Positions 1 to 11,000 of a stretch of 64,000 nt of DNA are shown in pieces. Source of the DNA: Phalacrocorax aristotelis (taxonomy: Eukaryota; Chordata; Aves; Suliformes; Phalacrocoracidae). A program made the position numbers and the translations under genes. Position 1 is the stretch's first letter, and every line of letters starts with the position of its first letter. Location: positions 7,157,690-7,221,689 of the forward strand of contig NC_134276.1 in the NCBI RefSeq assembly GCF_949628215.1. The letters run 5' to 3'. Under the pieces are notes generated by a model. It was given only the letters and a program-made list of their open reading frames with translations. It searched no databases and was not told the DNA's origin.

Positions 1-441
1 TCAGTACTCTCTGTTCTTTGGAGCAGCTGGAAAGTGAATACTTTCTGGTCTTTTGATAACGGACCCCTAACATTGGATTCTTTTTGGGCAAACCAGTGAT
101 CTGCTAAAAGCAAATACATATGTGTTTTTATAAGACTGAAATACTTTAGATGTTTATTCCTTATTTTGTTTTACATTTTGATTACTTTGCAGTCATTGTG
201 AATCCGCTCCATGTAAAATTGATGTCATGTTGGTTAAACTAGTAGAGTGAAATCTCCTTTCTGTAGTAAATATCTCCTTTATCAAGAGGCATAATAAGTT
301 TTATCCTCCTTGTATAGGGTAGCATCGCTAGGTTAAATTTTGTATTTTAGCCATTGTGTTGAAGCTGCTGTCTCTTTAATTGAATGCCATGCCATTCATG
401 GGCCTGTGATTCGAATCACCTTTTTTGTTTGTCATTCCAAG

Positions 442-573
442 GCTTTGATGAACTAGGTGGTCTCCTAAAACCAACAGTGGCCTCTCAAAACCAGAGTCTT
501 CCAGTTGCCAAAGTACCACCTAACAAATTAGTGTCAGATGATCTGGATTCATCTTTAGCCAATCTTGTAGGCA
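442..573 (+). CDS. PICALM: PICALM coding exon (tail region, 132 bp)
   Basis: The acceptor is a T-rich tract ending in ccaag, and the donor is gtaagt. The exon starts with two bases completing a glycine-type codon, then encodes FDELGGLLKPTVASQ ... SDDLDSSLANLVG, and leaves one base (A) that joins the next exon's AT to make Asn. The segment is disordered and belongs to the clathrin/AP-2 binding tail. It differs from mammalian PICALM by only a few substitutions. Confidence 0.96.
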
Positions 574-662
574 GTAAGTATTGAACGACTGGTGTAGAAG
601 TAGTTATTTAATTCTCTTAAATGAATTGAACTTCAATAGTATCTTTCTCTACTTTGTGACAG

Positions 663-693
663 ATCTGGGCATTGGAAATGGAACTACTAAAAA
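663..693 (+). CDS. PICALM: PICALM small coding exon (31 bp)
   Basis: A very short exon, bounded by a cag-type acceptor and the donor gtgagt, encodes LGIGNGTTK with split codons at both ends (A|AT before, AA|T after). It lies 89 bp after the previous exon, so this intron is unusually small for the gene. Both split codons resolve to Asn, as in vertebrate PICALM. Confidence 0.93.
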
Positions 694-1520
694 GTGAGTA
701 TGCTTAATCAAAAGCTTAGCATTTTGATTTTCCTGGATAATAAATTTTTATGAAAATACAGGTTCAAACTTGTGCGTAACACCATAATGTTAACCTTCAG
801 AGCGCGTTTGGGACTGCACTTTGTTTCTCATGCAAGGTATAATGAATAGTTGAGAGCTGTTGGAAGGTGGCTGTAGACTGAGTGGTAGTGACAGTGACAA
901 CAGCAGGCAAGGTGTCCTCCTGTCTCCGATTCCTTTCAGACTTTGTATATATTTAGGGAATGAGTTCCTCAAAATATTTGTAATTGTAGGTAATCTTAGC
1001 ACACCTTATAAATACTTTGTGTGTTCTGAGCTTGTGTGGAGCTGCATTAAAGATTGTGAAACTACAACCACGGAGTTGCGGATGACCCTTAGACAAGTGA
1101 ATTTTGAAGCAAGACATATTCTCGAATAGCAAACATCTGCTCTAGCAGCAAAGTTGAGAGTGTGATTAGCAAATTTCAGGCTTATTGGGACTATCTCTGC
1201 CAACTCTGAAATCGTTCAGAAATCTAGTTGCTCCTAACTAAACTATCTTGACCCAAGAAAAGTCAGCTAGACTAACTTACCTGTACTGGGAAACTTGACT
1301 GAGATTAGGTAAAGCTGAGGTGGCTCATGCTCAATGTCTTACCTTAAACTTTTCCTAGCCAAAACAAGCTGTCACAAGACCTTTATCAACTTCTTTGCTA
1401 AATGAGTTTCTTAACTAACAAAAGAAGCCACATTTCCAAGAGGAAACAGAGTTTACCTGAGGGATTTTTTGTAAGAAAATTCAATGTTTTCTAACAATTC
1501 TTTAAAAAATTCATTTGAAG

Positions 1521-1620
1521 TGATGTAAACTGGACTCAGCCAGGTGAAAAGAAACTAACAGGTGGTTCCAACTGGCAACCCAAGATCGCACCAACAACTG
1601 CATGGAACGCTCCAACGTTG
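1521..1620 (+). CDS. PICALM: PICALM coding exon (100 bp)
   Basis: The acceptor ...ttgaag is followed by one base completing Asn, then DVNWTQPGEKKLTGGSN and WQPKIAPTTAWNAPTL; the donor is gtaagc. It ends in phase 0, which fits the next exon. Sequence and order match the vertebrate PICALM tail. Confidence 0.95.
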
Positions 1621-4409
1621 GTAAGCAAATACTCGTTTTAAAATAGTGAGTTCCCCGCGGCTTACGTATGCAGGCTGATGTATAACAGAGACATTTGGAA
1701 GTGATTTATAGTTGCAGTAATAGGGTAGTAGAAAATCGAAGTGGTTGGCTTGATGTGTAGTGCTTGGATCTGTTTGCCTTAGCTGTGCAGTTCTGGTAAA
1801 TAGTTTGTGATGTGACACGTGCAGGCTTAGCATAAACTCCAGTGGTGGTTGACCAGCCTCTCGCGTGGCAAGAGAGCAGCCTTCGTGCTCCGCTCAACTG
1901 ACCTAATTCCAGTGGTGCGAGGGGGCCACTTTGCAGTCTAGGAAAAGTATGTTCTTCTAGTATGTACGTGTTACAGCTCAGCCTGCTCTGGGGGTGAGAA
2001 CAGGCCGATGGATTAATCCTCTTGATACTTGCAGAGGTGTCTGTGCAGCGACGTGGGCTATAGCTTTCTCAACGTACGTAACTACTGCTTTCCTGCCCCA
2101 ATATGCACGTTTGTTGATCATCAAAACTGACATGCATTCAGAACTTCATAGTGTCTATTGTAGCAGGTAGCACTAGCAAGGATTTGGGGGTAGTGTGTAG
2201 AGTGAGGGTTCTTAATTACGTGTAAAAAAAACCAAGAGGTTAAGAGTTCACGTGAGTGGTTTTCACAATGCTAACAGAACATTTTTGCATGTGAATCCCA
2301 CTCGCCCCTTCACCAATGACCTGGAGGGACCGTGCACGGACAGAACGGGTAACAAACCACCCCTGAGGACTTACTGCATCTGACCCTGTAACTCTCCGGG
2401 GGAGGTTGAATCCGCAGTGTGATAATACAGCTTTGTGGATCTGGAAAGAGAGCTTGTCTCCCTGGATCCACCACCTCTTCCCTACTGGGTGTCCCGTATC
2501 AGCTCACTGCATTGACGTAGGGAGAAACGTTTGTGGGCCTCACTGAAGGGTGTGTAGGTATCAAAGAAACCGTAACTGCTCCCTTGCTTTAATGACTGGT
2601 GGTTTGAGTTTACTTGTGTGCTTGAATCTGTTTAATAACTCATGTCTTGTATATACATCTTCTTGTGATAAGTCATTACACTTAACAGCTTTTATTATTT
2701 AGAGATACTGTTGAGATACTTTTCCTGTGAAACTGTTCTATTAACATAAAAATCTTGAAACAGAAATAACCTAGGTGGAAAAAAAAAGTTTGTTTTCCTC
2801 TGCTGGTCTATTTATTGTGGAGTTGCTGCTGCTTGCTAAACAAATATGCTTTTGAAAATCAGGCTTCCTCATCTTTGGAAAAAAAGGCATATACCAAATA
2901 AATGGACTATGCAAAACAAATTACAAACCTAATAACGATGACAGTATCACAGGTGTATGTTGTCTCAGTAAATGGCTTGAATTACAAGAATCTGTTGGGG
3001 TAAACATTTAATGTATTTGTGAACTAAATTGCTATCTGTGTATATTCCGTTGTGTAAGTATTTGCTTCTAATCCAGTGTTATTGCATTATGTAATTGTTC
3101 TCCCTGGGAAATACAGAATGGCATGCATTTTCCACAATACGTAAGTGAAACAACCCATAGCCTTTTTGCAATCGACTGGCATGCTGATATTAACCACTGC
3201 TGTTGCAGAATCTCATAACCTTCTTGCTATTTACACATTTCTCATTTTAAAATCTTTGGTGTGCCAAAAAATCAAGCTTTTCCTAGCATACACGAACTTC
3301 ATAGGTGGTCTGCAGGCTCTTGACTTGAATGATGGCATGGGAAATACCGAGATTATTTTTCCTTGCTTTAAACTGTACCATTTGCTGCCAGAGAGCTGGG
3401 GTGTGTGTCTGTGCTGCCTTCAGTGCACTAAGTGAATTTTGAATGAAGATAAAATTGTTTGTGTTTGAATAACTGCATGAAACCTCACGGGCTTCTGTTA
3501 TACTTGGCACTTTATCCACGGTTATGGTAGATCTTGATATTTTTTATTTTTTTTTTTTAGTGGGGAGAGACCAATATGTATTAATTCTCAAATAAAAAAA
3601 GAAAATCCATGCTGACAGTTCACAAAGGGCAAGCAATAACCTGTGCTCGCTGTCTGAGGAATGCAGTCTTTCATTTCAAAGGATTTTTTTCTTTATGTCA
3701 ACAGTGATATTGGTCTTTCCCTGTATTCTGTTTTTATTGCAGGGTAACTCTAACTAAAGGATGGTAGGTCCATACTTGAGCACTCAAAACTAAATTCAGT
3801 CAGCATGTTTGTGTGTGTGTAGGTGTGGGTGCACAAGCCAAACAAAACAAAAAAGTAATGTTCAGGCTAGCTTTGCCAGCTCTGTGAAACAGGTGGACAG
3901 TACACAGCCTAGATAATTCTTGATTGGGGAAATCTGTTCTGACGGCAACGGAAATGCCAGTGACAATGGCTACTATCTATGAAAATGCAGCTGATACCTT
4001 AGCACTGAATTCAGAAACAGCTTTGCTGCTGCCCTATTCGTGATGTTACAATCTCTATGCTTTAATTAATCCAGTATTATTAATATTTTGTCGCTTCCCT
4101 CTTTCCTGTGTCAGTAATCTCTGTGTACCGAGAAATGCATATGGTCTTTGTCTTGTCATGAATAGTAACCCTCACAGCCACAGCACGAAGATTAGGCTTT
4201 CTTTCTTAAAGGACAGACTAACAGGAGGTGGAGTGGGCAGACAGCAAGTTACCTGAATGTTTATAAGCACCAGGTTTAGTCTGGGGGGAGGGAAAAAAGC
4301 TAACCCCACACTCTTTGTCCTTGTAAGAGTTAATACTGATTTAGAAAGCGGATAAAGAAACTCTAGAACAAAGACTATGGTTAGGAAAAGACAGTTCTTC
4401 ATATAGTAT

Positions 4410-4979
4410 TGTTGTGGTTTAGCCCCAGCGGCAACCAAGCACCACCCAGCCGCTCGCTCGCTCCCCCCGCAGTGGGATTGGGGAGAGAATCAGAAGAGTG
4501 AGAGAACTCCTGAGCTGAGATAAAGACAGTTTAATAGGGAGAGGAAAAGCTGCGCATGCAAGCAAAGCAGAACAAGGGATTCATTCACTCCCTCCCACGG
4601 GCAGGCAGGTGCTCAGCCATCCCCAGGAGAGCAGGGCTCCATCACACGTAACGGTGACTTGGGGAGACAAACGCCATCACTCCGAACGCCCCCTCTTCCT
4701 TCTTCCCCCAGCTTTCTATGCTGAGCATGACGTCATATGGTGTGGGACATCCCTGGGGTCAGTTGGGGTCACTGTCCCGGCTGTGTCCCCTCCCAGCTCC
4801 TTGTGCCCCCCCAGCCCCTCGCTGGTGGGGTGGGGTGAGAGGCAGGAAAGGCCTTGGCTCTGTGTAAAGGAGGAAAACGTCCCTGTATTGCCAACACTGT
4901 TTCCAGCACAAATCCAAAGCATAGTCCCATATTAGCTACTGTGAAGAAAACTAACTCTGTCCTAGCCAAAACCAACAGA
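4410..4979 (-). mobile_element. Solo LTR of an avian endogenous retrovirus (ERVL-like)
   Basis: About 570 bp lie inside the PICALM intron between exons 1521 and 5776. I recognise this as the LTR type widespread in bird genomes, read on the minus strand: a start related to TGTTGGTTTTGGCTAGGAC near 4979, a full CRE palindrome TGACGTCA at 4728-4735, a decayed TATA region next to it (about 4711-4722), an ATTAAA-type polyadenylation signal near 4530, and an ACAACA end at 4410. Flanking 5-mers AGTAT (4405-4409) and AATAT (4980-4984) could be a target duplication with one mismatch. No internal retroviral genes are present, so it is a solo LTR left by recombination, antisense to PICALM. The family name is not certain. 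Confidence 0.8.
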
Positions 4980-5775
4980 AATATATTTTTCTGTGTAAGA
5001 GTTATCAGCTGTTTTTTTATGTATATGTTGCCAAGTTGTTTACAAAATGTAGCTTCACCCCAGGTGTTGTCTGTTGACAGCAACCTTCTGTAACGTCATA
5101 GAAGTTGCCTTAGGTTAAGGGTAATATGAATGTATCTGCAAAGTGCTAAGAGGACCTTTAAGCAGTTCAAATTCTCTGTACTAAGTGGGTGAGTGAGAGG
5201 GAACGCAAGTTGGACATTTCATGTTAGGGCTGAATTTATTTTGCAGCTCGGTAGGCGAATGCACATAGCGCGTACATCCTGGCCCGAGAGAAGAGAATTC
5301 CTGTCGTGTCGGCAGAAGCAATGGCAATTTGGTCTTTCAGTCTTGAAAATTATCTTTTAAGACTCGTGGTGTACCTTTACTTCTGATTTTGAAATTGAAG
5401 TATATACTTCATGGGATTAAAAAAAATGCTTCTGCTTCCTGAATTTTCTCTCTCAAACTTGTGGCTCACACTGTTCTTTAAACAGGATGCTGAGGGAACG
5501 GTAGCTTGTGGTTTAATTTAGTCAACCAGAATCCTAAGGGGTTAAGAGAAAATACCTAGTGTAGGTTTGCCGAGATCACTTAGAAACTTTAGCTGAGGTA
5601 ATATATCCCATCTGAAATAATTTGGATACACTCTTGAGACAAGACTGCAAATCCTATTTATCCCTCGCTCTGTTCATAATAAGCCAAGTGCTGCAGTTGA
5701 CCCTTAGAGAGCAAAGTCTTACCAGTATGCAGCTGATCTCTTCTCCTCTCAGTTCACCCCTGTTTCTCACACCAG

Positions 5776-5835
5776 GCACCACCTGTGATGGCGTACCCTG
5801 CCACAACGCCGACAGGAATGATGGGCTACGGCATG
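5776..5835 (+). CDS. PICALM: PICALM coding exon (60 bp)
   Basis: Twenty codons, phase 0 at both ends, encode APPVMAYPATTPTGMMGYGM. The acceptor is tctcacaccag and the donor gtgagt. A symmetric exon like this can be skipped without shifting the frame. Confidence 0.95.
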
Positions 5836-7959
5836 GTGAGTGGAGCTCCTGCAGCCCGACGTCGTCTGGCGCGCATATTGCTCGGTCGCGTATCGTTTGG
5901 TTGCAGCCATTTTTCTGAACTGTTTTACTGAAGACTGAATTTCAGCTCCCACTGGTTTATTCTTCACCAAATTGTTAAGTCCTGGTTTTCTGAACTAATT
6001 CAGTGACTTTTGTCCGAGATTAGGCCTGCCCTTTCTTACCTCATGTAGTTTTCAAAAAATGTTTTAAAATTAAGACAGCGTCTATTCCTGGTGGGCTTTG
6101 TTGGTGTAGAAATCGTGTATTGTGAGCATAGGTGCATTCACAACGGGAATGTTTTATTGGAGAAGTGACATCTTCCTCAAATACTTGCTCCCAGCCTCAG
6201 CGAAAGGTGCCTGTAATGATTGATGCCACAAAACTGCGAGTTTGTGACGCTGCTGTGTGCTGCGGTGTCAGCTGAGGACTGGAGCTTTTAGTGACACACC
6301 AATACCGGAAGGCTTCTGACATAAACCTGACCTTGCTGCTGCTTGTTCTGAAAAGTTGTTCAAATTCTTGTTATCTCAAATTTTGAAATGATTCTGAAAT
6401 AACATGCCTTAACTCTTCTTTGTTAGTATGGCTTTGATGTAGCACAACTTTGCTGGGTGAATAAAAGAGGAGAGAGCTTCCTTAGGACAATTATTCTGTT
6501 AAATGGGTCACAGATTAGTATAATAAAAATAAGCTTAAGTGTTTCATCATATCGTCAAATTAGATTAATGGTTTATAATTTTCATATGCTCAGTAAGTGA
6601 GCTGCAAAAGTGGCCAACTGATGCTCTCCCGAAAGACCCTCAAGAAAACATGTTCCCCGTTACCCACCCGTGAACTGTAGTAAGTTGTGTGCAAAGTCGT
6701 GGTTAAACTGCCTTTAGTGTTGACTCACACCCGATCTGCACAACTTTGCACTGACGGTACTGGAAGCGTTTTCTTAGTCATTTTGATTCAGCAGCTGGGG
6801 AAGGTAACGTATTCATAGAAAGTCATCTTTGTGTGTTTCATAAAGCAGCTTTCATTGTGGGGTTTGAATGCCAGGGTGAAACGGGAACTGGAAGGAACAG
6901 GAGGCACAGCTCTGTTATCCCGAGTTGCTGTAACTTGTTCTAAGGTGTGGGAAGTCGGAGCACATGGGTGAGACGGGCTGTTACGGAATGACCATCAGGC
7001 TGTATAACACATCCTGACAACTGTCCTGGCTCATTCAAACTTTTACTCAGGACGTTTACTGCTAGAAACCTCTGAAATGTTGACCCATTTTACGATCCTT
7101 GCATTTAATTTTTCCTAAAAGGAGTGGTAGGTACCGTTGTCCTGAGCACGGCTGTTTCCAAGCGGCAGTCTGGCAGCCGGCTGTTCCCTTGGCGAGGGCA
7201 AACTGGGAAGGCTGGTTGTGCCAGCCGTTGTTTTTAACTAATTTGTAAGGGGTTTTCATCAGGGTCCGTTTCTTGAACGGGCTCACCATGTGCTTGCCCA
7301 AACAGCTGGTTGGCATGATAGGAGAGGAGCACCAGGATTCATCAAGGAAAAGCGGCTTGGAACGGGGATTGCCTCAGCACGACTGCTGCTGGGTATCGAC
7401 CCGAGCCTGCGGGGAGTGCCGGAAGCAGCACCAGAGATGGCGTGGGCGTGAAACAAATAAAACATGACATCTAAGACCATTAATATATGTTAAACTTTTA
7501 ATTTGGCTCAGCCAGTGTCAGTAACACTTTAGACTCTAATTGCATAACGATTTAACAGTAATTGTACATACAGTTCTCAGTTCTCAATCTTTCCTGATCC
7601 CTGTCAGCTCTGATATCTGTGAAGCTGTTCTTGTGCTTTCGAAGGCAGACGGGGAAGGGCTGTCAGACCTCAGCTTTGGGAGCAAGAGGAGCAGCACAAA
7701 TGCTCGTGCTTAAACAAGTATTCCAGCGTTCCAGACCCCCGCAGCAAGAGGTTGAATGGGCTCAGTTGTCATGGAGAACTTGAAGGCTCCGATGCTCCTT
7801 TCTATAACATTAATTTGCAGAAGAATCTTGTTGCTTAGAAAGATCTTGTATGATTGCATAGATCAAATATGACCAAAACTTGCCATTTTCCTTTCTCTCC
7901 TTAAATGCTTGCAGTGTGTTAATGCTATGTGTGATTTGATGTCATCTGCACTTTTTCAG

Positions 7960-8064
7960 CCGTCGCAGATGGGAGGCATACCAGTAATGACCCAGCCAAC
8001 CTTAATATACAGCCAGCCAGTCATGAGACCACCAAACCCTTTTGGCCCCGTACCGGGAGCACAG
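7960..8064 (+). CDS. PICALM: PICALM coding exon with NPF motif (105 bp)
   Basis: Thirty-five codons, phase 0 at both ends, follow the acceptor ctttttcag and end before the donor gtgcgt. The exon encodes PSQMGGIPVMTQPTLIYSQP, then MRPPNPFGPVPGAQ. The NPF tripeptide is the classical ligand of EH-domain endocytic proteins. From here the transcript can splice to either of two last exons, at 14310 or 15383. Confidence 0.96.
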
Positions 8065-11000
8065 GTGCGTATGTTCAAAACAGAGCTGGGAACAAACTAC
8101 AGCTGGGTCAGCTTCTCTGAAAGTGTTTTAATATCGTCTTGTGTTGGACAAATGTATTGCACGAGCCGGTAGTTCATGTAAGGATTGCTTCCTAGCTTCT
8201 TATATCCAGGTCAGCAGCATCGAGCTGGTCTTACAGAACAAAGAGGACAGCGTTTTTTAAGGCATTGTTTTTCTGGGCAAGGGTAAGAATGTCCGTGCCG
8301 TCTGCTGAAGGCGGGCTTCTTCCCCAAAGTTTGCTTCCTCTGCTGCCTTACCTCTAAGGGCGGCTTTGTGAGATTGTGCTATCACAGCTTTTTCCTAAGT
8401 ATCTGTGGTGCTGTTCTTTCACCTGTTACACTCGGAAGTATTAGATTATGAAGTAACTGAATTTGGCAGTAGCTGTAAACCTCCTTCCCCGCCCGCCCCC
8501 AAGTGTAAGCTGCGGGCTTATATGGCAGCACTTTGCAGGGGACAGACAAGGTGTATGTAGCCTTTTAAGTCTACGACTGTTAGAGATGGGTTTGAAACAA
8601 CCGTGGGATCAAGCTTGGAGAAGCTTCAACCCGCCATCTGGTAGCTGGGACTGACCGTGCTCAGCGGGAGGCACGCGGCGGTTCTAACCGCTGTATTCCT
8701 TAAAGGCCTTTGTATTCCTCCGCGTTTCTGCAGAAGGCAGTACCGGCAGCCTAGTGAAGTTGTGCAGTAGCTCTGCAAACCCGCCTGGCCTTTCCCTCTT
8801 GCAGAAGGGGTTAGGTTAAGGGGAGCGTTCCTTGAATTGCCTGCTTTTCCTGCTTCTCCTGATATTTGCGTATAGATTCATTACCTGAAGTACTGGAATA
8901 AGAGTGCGCCGAAGGGTTACTCTGAACATTGAGAAGAACTGACTTTGTCAATACTGGAGTTAAATACGTACCTTTTATTGTTTGTTTTGCAAACTTCTGT
9001 CACTGGGAGGTTTCTGGCTGAACTCGCTTCTCTAACCCGATTGCCATCTGAAGATAGGGTTTCTGCAGTAGGAAAAATATTTAAAAATGAAGGGGGAGAG
9101 GGGAAGGACAGCCATGACCACCTTCATCCGGTTTTCAGAAAATATTGAGATCCTTACGACTCTGTGTTCGTGAACTGTAGTTGGGGGCAGAGCTGAGTTT
9201 AGCTGCGAGACTGGAACTCTGGTATTAGTGGGTTTTCACTTACTAGTCAGATGTTGTTGTCAAAGTTCATGCTGTACATCATGGCTCTATTACAAAAATG
9301 TCATATATTGGGACTGTATTTTGATCTTACTATAGAGAGCTCTGTCTTTATAGGTGACTGTTTAGAAACACGCATGTATCAATTTGCTTAAGTATGTGTT
9401 GGTGTAAGCATGGTTTTGGGACTAGAGCGTGGAGGGAGAAGAATTGAGCAGTGGGTCGGAAAGGAAGAGAGCCTCAAACCTTTCTCCAGTGCCTGAAGCT
9501 GACCGTTTAACAGGAGAGGCTCTGCGTGCTGCCCGTGGGCAGTCTGTCTGCTGTCTTTGCTGAAGTATTTCCTAAATTATTTTTTTTAAAAGGCTTTATC
9601 TGAAAGGGATGCTGTTAGATTTCCTTAGCTAGAAAAGGAGTTTTCAGCTGATGTTCTCTTGGACTTCTGAGAGCTGCTTTACACATTCACTGTCACTTCA
9701 GTGATTCGGTATCTTTCTTGTGGCTTTTATACTATTTCAGGGGGAAAAATGTGTTTATGACACTTCTTAAATAGAGAACAAGCTGAAAGATCCTTAAGGA
9801 TAAGGGGAGGGTGTTTCTGCAAATTCAAAAACTTCAATTTTGAAATGTCCCTTTTTTAAATAAAAAAAAAAAAGCCCAAAACAAAACCAAACCTGCCTAA
9901 TTCAGTTATAAACAGGTATAATCGCTATAAAGAGGCCTGAAGAGCCAGGTGAGCCTTTCTGCTTCACTTGACCCTGAGGGCTTGGTCTAGGCTGAATCCC
10001 AGCCGTCTGTCGTAACGGGAGAAGGAGGAATTAGTCACAAGCGAGGTGTGTAGAGCTGTTCATTGTGCTCATCTGACAACACATTTGGCTCCTGTGAGAA
10101 TTAATTTGATAGAAAAACACCACCCTTTGAATCAGCATTTGCGGTGTGACCGGGAAGGGTTTTCCCCGAGACGCACAGTCTGTGCCGCTTGCAGGTGTTG
10201 TCAGAAATCTGACACCAATAAAGCAATTTAAATGAAACAAAGGCTGCAGGCGAGGACTGTTTCCTCATAGACAGCAGAGATGGCGTTTGCTAACCTGTAC
10301 CCACAGAGGGGAATTACAAAGTTATTACAGTAAATTTACTGTTTAGTCTTGGGGTTCTTCGAAGCGTATTTGTCTGTTCATGTTTAGTTCATGCTTCTGT
10401 TGCGCCAGGAATAGAAATAGGAAAATAAAGAAGTAAGAGCATGTGTTCTTGGGGTAAGTAAACAAATCTTAAAGAATGTGTCACAGTTGTCACAGTTCAA
10501 ACTGCCTGCGTCCCGCGTGGATCACTCCAGAGGCCATGATTCTAATACAGGTTTTGTCCATGGTGCCGTCGCTGCCAGAAAGGGAGTTGGTTTTAATATT
10601 TGCATTCAAAGCACCCGATTATATCACTACCATTAGACAGAGGTCAGCAGATCTCTGCTCTGCTGGTAGATCTCGGTCGCTGTCTGCAGTCAAGAAACTG
10701 GAAGGTATTAAAAAGCATAATGACAGATGCGAAGTTGTTGCTGAAAAATTATACTGCCAAGCTGTAGCGTGTTGGGAACTCCTCCCGTGTTGTATATGGA
10801 GCGGTAAAATAGGCATCCCACTATTGTCTGGTTTCTTTATAATTCAAACTGGTGCTCCTAACTTGATACTCTTAAGGGTTTGTTTTAATAGATATACTTT
10901 TCTACCTCTAGATACACCTATTCTGTCTCTCAAGTGTCCTGTTTATGTGGATGCAACTTTACTTCTAACCATTGCTATGAAGAGCAAGGGTAGTTTGGGC

